Below, in pieces: positions 6,845 through 11,462 of a DNA stretch of 11,462 bases. A model generated the notes under the pieces. It was not told where the DNA came from and did not search any database. It worked only from the letters and a program-made list of their open reading frames with translations. The stretch spans positions 1 to 11,462 of the forward strand of contig JAQTSF010000020.1 in NCBI GenBank assembly GCA_028711485.1, written 5' to 3'. Source of the stretch: Candidatus Iainarchaeum sp. (lineage in GTDB: Archaea > Micrarchaeota > Micrarchaeia > Anstonellales > Bilamarchaeaceae). The position numbers were made by a program, and so were the translations under genes. The stretch's first letter is position 1. The number at the start of each line of letters is the position of its first letter.

Positions 6845-8647
6845 TTATCTTTTTTTAGTTTTTTTTCCATTCTTTTTTGATTTTTTTCCATTTCCGTTTT
6901 TTCCATTCTTTTTTCCATTACCATTAGTTTTAGAAGAAGGTTTTTTTCTCACTTTCTTTCTTTTTGATGTTCTACCTGATTTAATTGAAGAAATTTTTAA
7001 ATCAGCATCCATCCTTTCCTCTGATTTTCTTTCCAAGGAGTCAAGAACTTTAAACTGAATTCCTTTTACTCTTCCTGATACTTCTTCAAAATCTTCATGC
7101 TCCTCTGCCCTGTGATACATCCCTTTTATTGCATCCTTGCTTTCAGAAATCAAAGTGTTTAATCTTTTCTTTGCAGCATCCATTTTTTCCTCTATGCTCT
7201 GATCAAGTTCAATTGCATCCTTTAATTCAGTATCGTATTCATTAACTAAGTCTTCAAGATCCCTTAAATATTTCTTTATGTGGTGAGCATTTGCAGATTT
7301 TTTGAGTTCTGAGAGTTCTTCATCTCCCATAACTAGATAGTTCTTGATTTCTGCGATCTTTTCATCATAAGTCTTTACATACTGCCTTATTTCATTTTCT
7401 AATCTTTCTATTTCACTGAATTCTTCTGTGAGTGAAGTTAATTGTTGTTCCCTTCTTACTGCTATTCTTTCAATATCTTCAATTTGTTCTCTTAGATCCA
7501 TCCTAGCCTCGGATACATCATCTAAGGATAATTTCAATGAGGACATATGATGATTCAGATCTCTTATTTTAGATTCAGCATTTTGAATATTGTGTTTTAT
7601 TTCTTCATAGATAAATTCTATTTTTTTAAGGTCTTCTGATAGAAGTGCTGCCCGAGATTTTTCAGCTTCAGTCATTTCCATTGTTTTTTCTATTTCTGAT
7701 GCAAGTTTGTCTTTTGAACTTTTGGTATTTTCTAAAAGAGAATCCAATTTTTTCTTTGCTTCTGAAAGAACGCTAGAAACTTCGACATCTATTTTTTCAA
7801 CAGTTCTATTCAATTCGTCAAGCTCTCCCATTCTTTCTGGAATTTGAAGTGCTCTTTCTTTTAGTTCGATTATTTTTTGCTCTTTTTTAAGAAGAAGCTC
7901 CATAAAAAGAGTTATATCAGAACCCATCTTGCTTTCAAGAGGAAGAATTCTTTCTTTGTATAATGCCTGTTTTTGTAATTTTAATTTCCTTAATTCTTCT
8001 TTCTGAGCAGAAATTTCTTCTAAATATTTTGAAATTATTTTGCTTATTTTCTGTGTTTTTTTGCTTTTTGGTTTTTCTATGGGGAATTGTTCTTCTAGTT
8101 TTAATTCTTCAATAGTATCTAAGGGTTCTTCCAGATTAATTTCCTCTTTTTCCCCGGATTCATATTCGGATTCTGGAACATTTTTTTCAACTATATCATC
8201 AACTATTTCTTCGGATTCCTTAAGTGATTCAGAATCTTCTTCAGAATATTCATAGGGAATTTCTTTTTCAGAATCCTCAAAATCACTTGGTTTGAAAGTT
8301 ATTTCATCAGTTTCTTCTTCATAAGAAGGTTTTTTTTCTTCTGTTTCAGAATATTTGTATTCTTCGGTTTTTTTAACTGGGGTTTCCTCCCTTTCCTCTT
8401 CATAACTTAAATTTGATTCTCCTTCTATGCCTGACCATATAGCGATTATTCTGGTTAAATTATATTCCAATCGGATATATCCTTCTTCTTCAAGAATTTT
8501 AAGCCATTTTTCAACATCATGTCTTGGAAGTCCGGATTTCCTTGCAAGATCTGAGAGTTCCAATCTTTTTTCTCTTGAAAGAATTTTTACTAAATTATCC
8601 ACATCCGTACTTATAATTGCATCATCCACTATTATATCATCTTTCAA
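6845..8647 (-). CDS. Winged-helix / acidic linker / coiled-coil / lysine-rich tail protein
   Basis: About 600 residues with four regions (counted from the GTG at 8656). An N-terminal winged helix (18-75: LVKILSREKRLELSDLARKS, then HDVEKWLKILEEEGYIRLE) resembles MarR/TrmB-type domains. A very acidic, probably disordered linker spans 80-195. A long heptad-rich coiled coil (205-545) is split by short breaks near 272 and 443. The tail (560-603) is almost only Lys, Arg, Gly, Asn and Ser, like a histone H1 tail. No ATPase head or membrane segment is seen, so it is not an SMC protein. The architecture suggests a DNA-bridging or scaffold protein; this is inference. GGTGA (8657-8653) lies five bases before TTG 8647; the GTG at 8656 lies inside that ribosome site. 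It follows L10e by eleven bases and is probably co-transcribed with it. Confidence 0.85.
   Translation of the reverse strand: MKDDIIVDDAIISTDVDNLVKILSREKRLELSDLARKSGLPRHDVEKWLKILEEEGYIRLEYNLTRIIAIWSGIEGESNLSYEEEREETPVKKTEEYKYSETEEKKPSYEEETDEITFKPSDFEDSEKEIPYEYSEEDSESLKESEEIVDDIVEKNVPESEYESGEKEEINLEEPLDTIEELKLEEQFPIEKPKSKKTQKISKIISKYLEEISAQKEELRKLKLQKQALYKERILPLESKMGSDITLFMELLLKKEQKIIELKERALQIPERMGELDELNRTVEKIDVEVSSVLSEAKKKLDSLLENTKSSKDKLASEIEKTMEMTEAEKSRAALLSEDLKKIEFIYEEIKHNIQNAESKIRDLNHHMSSLKLSLDDVSEARMDLREQIEDIERIAVRREQQLTSLTEEFSEIERLENEIRQYVKTYDEKIAEIKNYLVMGDEELSELKKSANAHHIKKYLRDLEDLVNEYDTELKDAIELDQSIEEKMDAAKKRLNTLISESKDAIKGMYHRAEEHEDFEEVSGRVKGIQFKVLDSLERKSEERMDADLKISSIKSGRTSKRKKVRKKPSSKTNGNGKKNGKNGNGKKSKKNGKKTKKR
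6850..6902 (+). terminator. T-rich termination tract downstream of the winged-helix gene
   Basis: Runs of 7, 8, 6, 7 and 6 Ts (6850-6856, 6859-6866, 6873-6878, 6881-6887, 6897-6902) begin seven bases after the TAG at 6841-6843. Archaeal RNA polymerase terminates at U-tracts, so this should stop plus-strand transcription. The same bases encode the lysine-rich tail of the convergent gene on the other strand. Confidence 0.5.
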
Positions 8648-8652
8648 AATTT

Positions 8653-8657
8653 TCACC
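8653..8657 (-). promoter_or_regulatory. Ribosome-binding site of the coiled-coil gene
   Basis: The minus strand reads AGGTGA two bases after the L10e stop begins to clear (TGA 8661-8659), followed by five bases and TTG at 8647. The GTG at 8656-8654 is embedded in it. The arrangement matches the three other GGTGA-N5-TTG starts in the window. Confidence 0.55.
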
Positions 8658-8658
8658 T

Positions 8659-9192
8659 TCAGATTTTTGGTGCAGATTCATTAATTTCCACTCTATAATT
8701 TCCTGATAGTTTTTTCATTGCTCTATCCAAAGCAATTCTTACGCTTGGAAGATTTGATTTATAGGTGTAGATTGAGAATACTTTTTGACCATTGGAAATT
8801 CTTGCAGCTCTATCAACTGGTCTTCCGAATGCTTTTCTCATACCTTTCTGAAGCCTGTCTGCACCTGCTCCTGCAATCATCTTGTTTTCCCTAATAACAT
8901 GATGAGGATAAGGCCTTATAAGGAAAAAGTAATTTCCTGCCACTTTTAGTTCCAGTTGTTTATTTGCAGATTGTCTTGAACTTTCTAATGCATTATCCCT
9001 TAAAAGAATATCCTGCTGGCTAACCATATGAACCGCTAAATCATAATCGGGTTTTTCCACTCCCATTCTGTACTGATTTAAGTCCTTGTGAGGCATGGAT
9101 TTTATGTATGATCTTCTTGGTTTTGTTTTTGAATATCTTGTCCAGGGGGGTTTATCTGCGTCCCTGATACTTCTTGCTGGTCTAATTCCCAT
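8659..9192 (-). CDS. rpl10e: Large ribosomal subunit protein L10e (uL16)
   Basis: 177 residues, the normal length for archaeal L10e, a 50S component near the peptidyl-transferase centre that helps accommodate tRNA at the A site. Family features are the start MGIRPARSIRDADKPPWTRYS, SYIKSMPHKDLNQYRMG (residues 28-44), HMVSQQDILLRDNALESSR (about 55-73) and the core KVAGNYFFLIRPYPHHVIREN followed by MIAGAGADRLQKGMR, then AFGRPVDRAARI. The start is fixed by this conserved N terminus and by GGAGG at 9206-9202, nine bases from the ATG. The leader can form a hairpin with that ribosome site in the loop. It is the first gene of an operon with the coiled-coil protein gene. Confidence 0.97.
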   Translation of the reverse strand: MGIRPARSIRDADKPPWTRYSKTKPRRSYIKSMPHKDLNQYRMGVEKPDYDLAVHMVSQQDILLRDNALESSRQSANKQLELKVAGNYFFLIRPYPHHVIRENKMIAGAGADRLQKGMRKAFGRPVDRAARISNGQKVFSIYTYKSNLPSVRIALDRAMKKLSGNYRVEINESAPKI

Positions 9193-9218
9193 TTAAATCC
9201 GCCTCCGGGGATTTAAAT
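9191..9218 (-). promoter_or_regulatory. Leader hairpin with the L10e ribosome site in its loop
   Basis: ATTTAAATCC (9191-9200) and GGATTTAAAT (9209-9218) are perfect 10-base inverted repeats around the eight-base loop GCCTCCGG. In mRNA sense the loop is CCGGAGGC, containing the GGAGG ribosome site, and the stem ends within the AUG. A third arm, TTTAAATCCC (9236-9245), could pair instead with GGGATTTAAA (9208-9217). A translational switch is plausible, but the stem is mostly A-U. Confidence 0.4.
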
Positions 9219-9225
9219 TCTTTAA

Positions 9226-9240
9226 AAATATAATTTTTAA
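9226..9240 (-). promoter_or_regulatory. Probable TATA box for the L10e operon
   Basis: The minus strand reads TTAAAAATTATATTT. It is centred about 25 bases upstream of the ribosome site, giving a transcription start near 9206-9210. A second TATA-like stretch (TAAATATAAAG, 9283-9273) would give a leader of about 60 bases that includes all the GGATTTAAA arms. I cannot choose between them. Confidence 0.4.
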
Positions 9241-9296
9241 ATCCCATATTATACCACCATAAATAAGTTATACTTTATATTTATTGAAGAGATAGG

Positions 9297-9330
9297 TTTT
9301 TAAGGTGTATACTCGATCGAGATTTTTAAG
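9297..9330. other. Palindrome CTCGATCGAG flanked by TTTTTAAG repeats
   Basis: A 10-base perfect palindrome at 9312-9321 lies between two TTTTTAAG copies (9297-9304 and 9323-9330) spaced 26 bases apart. It lies about 100-140 bases upstream of L10e and downstream of the acyltransferase stop, in a 155-base noncoding gap. It could be an operator; no regulator can be named. Confidence 0.3.
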
Positions 9331-9347
9331 ATAATTATATGGTAAAA

Positions 9348-10301
9348 TTATGATCTTTTTATCTGATTGAGCCTATTAAGTTTTTTTGATAGAAAATTAG
9401 TAAATATATCTATAAAATAAGAAATTAGTGCAAAAACAACCAAAAAAATTAGTGATATAAAAATTGCTTCAATAGTTGAAAATTGCATAGGTAAAGGTAT
9501 AACTCCTGAAAAGTAAAGTAATTTTACTGGAATAATAAATAATACAAACATAAGAACCCAATATCTTAGAGAATTTTTACCTAAATATTGCAGAATTTTG
9601 TTTTTTATAGGGTATTTGTACAGTATATGAAATAGAAGAGATGCAAGAAGAATTGAAAGTGCCATAAACGAGGGGGATGCTCTCATTTTATCTATTGGAA
9701 AGAGGTAAAATAAGATAATAAATAAAATAAAAGAAAAAAGCATTACTTTTTTAATAATTGGAGTATTGTTAATAATCGATCTTCCTATTGCAAAACCTGA
9801 AAGAATTATTGGAAGATAGAAGATAGATGCATAAAAACCTCCTAAATAATAAGAAAAATCTATATTATAAGACAGGATAGGGTATAACATAAATAAAATG
9901 AGAGAGATGAGTAGTAAATATTCATCCCTTAATCTTATCAAAGGACAAAGGAGTATAAAGAGAACAAGTATTAGTGCTATTTCATCCATCCCAAACAGCA
10001 TTCCTGATGAAAAGGGGGATATGAACACCCATATAATACCTAAGATAAATATTCTGTATAGGATATCCAAAAAGAAATTTATATTTGATAGTTTTTTTCT
10101 TTTATTGAAAAAATAGGATAACGATAGACCACTTGCAAATATAAAAAAAGGAAGGACTAAATCTCCGAAATGAAAAGAACCTGATACGTTATGGTTTAAT
10201 ACATCTATTAAGGAATTTGAGAGTTTTAGTATTAAAGTAAAAAATACCATTAAAACTACGGATATTCCACGAAATAGATCTATTGAATGGTTTCTATTCA
10301 T
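9348..10301 (-). CDS. HGSNAT-like (heparan-glucosaminide N-acetyltransferase-type) membrane acyltransferase
   Basis: 317 residues, very hydrophobic, about nine or ten membrane helices. The N terminus carries family marks: NHSIDLFRGISVVLMVFF (4-21) and DLVLPFFIFASGLSLSYFF (47-65), with the usual GKNSLRYWVLMF late in the protein (241-252). His37 lies ten residues before the Asp of DLVLPFF, the spacing of the catalytic histidine in HGSNAT (HASWNGLTVAD); this is my alignment by eye. Members transfer acetyl groups across membranes to sugars, so a surface-glycan or lipid-sugar acceptor is likely. The ATG is 23 bases after the PAP2-type gene stop, which indicates one transcript. Base composition here is more AT-rich than in the L10e/AMP-pathway part, partly because of membrane-protein codons. 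Confidence 0.8.
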   Translation of the reverse strand: MNRNHSIDLFRGISVVLMVFFTLILKLSNSLIDVLNHNVSGSFHFGDLVLPFFIFASGLSLSYFFNKRKKLSNINFFLDILYRIFILGIIWVFISPFSSGMLFGMDEIALILVLFILLCPLIRLRDEYLLLISLILFMLYPILSYNIDFSYYLGGFYASIFYLPIILSGFAIGRSIINNTPIIKKVMLFSFILFIILFYLFPIDKMRASPSFMALSILLASLLFHILYKYPIKNKILQYLGKNSLRYWVLMFVLFIIPVKLLYFSGVIPLPMQFSTIEAIFISLIFLVVFALISYFIDIFTNFLSKKLNRLNQIKRS

Positions 10302-10324
10302 TGATATAAAAAGAACCTAACAGT

Positions 10325-11230
10325 TTATTTTGTTTTCCGTGTAATAGATTTCTTTTTATTTAAAATTATGTTAAATAGAATAGGAGCTAAATAAAACGCA
10401 ATTAACGCATAAACAAAACCGATTAAAATATCTAATAAATAGTGTTCTCCAAGAAAAATAAGAATTACACCCATAATTATTGGAAACATAAAAATAGGAA
10501 ATGCTTTTTTACCGTATAATTTTATTATAAATAAGGTGATTAAAAGGGGATATGCGGCATGAAGGGAGGGAATTGCAGCTACATGGTTAGGATTTATGAT
10601 AAAATACAAAAGTCCAAAAAAAGTAATACTATCTGTTTCTAATAATATATGACTTATTTGAGGTATATAACCATCTAAAGAAGCTATCCAAGGTGGTGCA
10701 GTAGGCAAAAAAAGGAAAGTTACTAATCCGGCATAAGAAAGTAATGTAAATGAAATCATAAATTCAATAAAAATATTAGGATTTTTATTCCATGAGAAAT
10801 AAGCAAAAATCATTGGAGCAATGAAATGAAGGGAATAAATTGCAACTGAAAAATAAATAATTAACATTGCTAAATCGGGGGTAAGATTAAATACAAAATT
10901 TTGAAGATGATTAGTTAATATGCCATTAAAAAAATAATTTTCAAATTCGATTGGAAGAAGATAATTTACATTTTCATTTAGATTATCTGCAACCCCCCTC
11001 AATGCCTGAAAAGCTATAAAAAGGAGTACAAAAGGTCCCCAGGAAAAAAGTATACGACTCACACTTCCAGAAAGTATTGCAAAACCAAGAAAAACAATAA
11101 ATAGCTCTTCTAAACTAGGAAAAACAAAATTGCCTATAAAAAATAGAATGTACAAATAGGCTAGTAAATAGAATAGACTTAGGAAAATTAATACAGGGTA
11201 TACGTATATTTCTAAGAATTCTTTTTTCAT
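10325..11230 (-). CDS. PAP2-superfamily membrane phosphatase/transferase (inositolphosphotransferase-like)
   Basis: 301 residues with about six to eight membrane helices. The catalytic parts of the PAP2 superfamily are present: SLHAAYP (222-228, His224) and GEHYLLD (261-267, His263 with Asp267), and upstream PTAPPW (176-181). The PTAPPW...SLHAAYP...HxxxD pattern is typical of the Aur1/inositolphosphorylceramide-synthase-like subgroup rather than simple phosphatidate phosphatases. That suggests transfer of a phospho-headgroup to a lipid or sugar, or dephosphorylation of a lipid carrier, on the outer membrane face. ARG80 and Asp82 in LRGVADNL (77-84) may be part of the site. The start ATG at 11230 lies 27-28 bases from the centre of a TATA palindrome, suggesting a leaderless mRNA. 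It is the first gene of the operon with the acyltransferase. Confidence 0.85.
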   Translation of the reverse strand: MKKEFLEIYVYPVLIFLSLFYLLAYLYILFFIGNFVFPSLEELFIVFLGFAILSGSVSRILFSWGPFVLLFIAFQALRGVADNLNENVNYLLPIEFENYFFNGILTNHLQNFVFNLTPDLAMLIIYFSVAIYSLHFIAPMIFAYFSWNKNPNIFIEFMISFTLLSYAGLVTFLFLPTAPPWIASLDGYIPQISHILLETDSITFFGLLYFIINPNHVAAIPSLHAAYPLLITLFIIKLYGKKAFPIFMFPIIMGVILIFLGEHYLLDILIGFVYALIAFYLAPILFNIILNKKKSITRKTK

Positions 11231-11253
11231 TGAAATAAATGCTATGTAAATGG

Positions 11254-11262
11254 ATTTAAATA
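11254..11262. promoter_or_regulatory. Symmetric TATA box between divergent envelope genes
   Basis: ATTTAAATA contains the palindrome ATTTAAAT (11254-11261, centre 11257.5). The first base of the minus-strand ATG (11230) and of the plus-strand ATG (11285) are both 27.5 bases from that centre. This is the archaeal TATA-to-start distance, so one TATA box could drive two leaderless transcripts in opposite directions. Confidence 0.5.
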
Positions 11263-11284
11263 AGTATTTTCATAAAAAATAATA

Positions 11285-11462
11285 ATGAATAATTCGGCAG
11301 TATCTATAATATTTCCAGTGTATAACGGATCAAATGTACCTAATATTATTAATAAACATATAAATTACTTACAAAAAAAATATAAAAATCTTGAAATAAT
11401 AGTAATAATTGATAAAGCTACAAAAACAGAAATTAATAATATAAAAAGAGAAATAAAAGATT
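11285..11462 (+). CDS. Family 2 glycosyltransferase, N-terminal fragment (3' truncated by window edge)
   Basis: Only 59 codons are visible, open to the window end. The sequence MNNSAVSIIFPVYNGSNVPN, then YKNLEIIVIIDKATKTE, fits the start of a GT-A fold family 2 glycosyltransferase: a first strand with FPVYNG, a helix, then a second strand with EIIVIID. The usual DDGS element reads IDKAT here, so substrate and metal binding may differ from typical members, or this may be a distant GT2 subgroup. No ribosome site is seen; the ATG suits leaderless translation from the shared TATA box at 11254-11262. It diverges from the PAP2-type and acyltransferase genes, and a shared role in making a surface glycan or lipid-linked sugar is likely but inferred. 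Confidence 0.75.
   Translation, partial: MNNSAVSIIFPVYNGSNVPNIINKHINYLQKKYKNLEIIVIIDKATKTEINNIKREIKD

Noticed and set aside
8040..8255. Serine-rich plus-strand frame opposite the acidic linker
   Set aside because: A mirror of Glu/Ser codons in the coiled-coil gene; it has no ribosome site.
6845..8647. SMC or Rad50-type ATPase assignment for the coiled-coil protein
   Set aside because: No Walker A or signature motif at either end; the N terminus is a winged helix and the C terminus a basic tail.
9193..9347. A tRNA, small RNA or mini-gene in the 155-base gap upstream of L10e
   Set aside because: No cloverleaf arms, no open frame with a ribosome site; only promoter-like and palindromic motifs are visible. 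A plus-strand TATA-like stretch at 9273-9282 has nothing recognisable downstream.

Overview
This is an AT-rich archaeal window. The archaeal assignment rests on a ribosomal protein L10e (uL16) of archaeal/eukaryotic type, an AMP phosphorylase plus ribose-1,5-bisphosphate isomerase pair (an archaeal pathway), TTTAAATA-like TATA boxes in place of -35/-10 promoters, and GGTGA Shine-Dalgarno sites. Short intergenic gaps, overlapping genes, TTG starts and several unrecognised proteins would suit a small-genome (DPANN-like) or other uncultivated lineage, but the phylum cannot be fixed from this sequence.

Layout. (1) 1-822 is the C-terminal two thirds of a glutamate dehydrogenase on the plus strand. 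(2) 910-3315 encodes an 801-residue protein that I read as about eight degenerate helix-turn-helix plus beta-hairpin units in tandem; no known function. (3) 5854-3312, minus strand, is a two-gene operon for AMP degradation to ribulose-1,5-bisphosphate: ribose-1,5-bisphosphate isomerase then AMP phosphorylase. It converges on the 801-residue gene with a 4-base stop-codon overlap. (4) 5933-6843, plus strand, is a tight three-gene cluster: an acidic 102-residue protein, a 41-residue mini-protein and a winged-helix protein. Both junctions use the same 21-base sequence, which encodes the end of one protein, the ribosome site for the next, and an overlapping stop/TTG start. (5) 9192-6845, minus strand, is ribosomal protein L10e followed by a long winged-helix/acidic/coiled-coil/lysine-rich-tail protein. 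(6) 11230-9348, minus strand, holds a PAP2-type phosphatase/transferase and an HGSNAT-like membrane acyltransferase. A family-2 glycosyltransferase diverges from them at 11285 and runs off the window.

How the parts may work together: the AMP-pathway enzymes recycle nucleotide ribose into central carbon metabolism if a form III RuBisCO exists elsewhere; glutamate dehydrogenase links carbon and ammonia metabolism. The last three genes look like a cell-envelope lipid/glycan locus. The most unusual material is the trio at 5933-6843, the multi-HTH protein, the histone-H1-tailed coiled-coil protein linked to L10e, and an L10e leader hairpin with the ribosome site in its loop. Four genes in the window appear to start at TTG placed exactly five bases after GGTGA; at three of them a naive start call falls on the GTG inside the ribosome-binding site.
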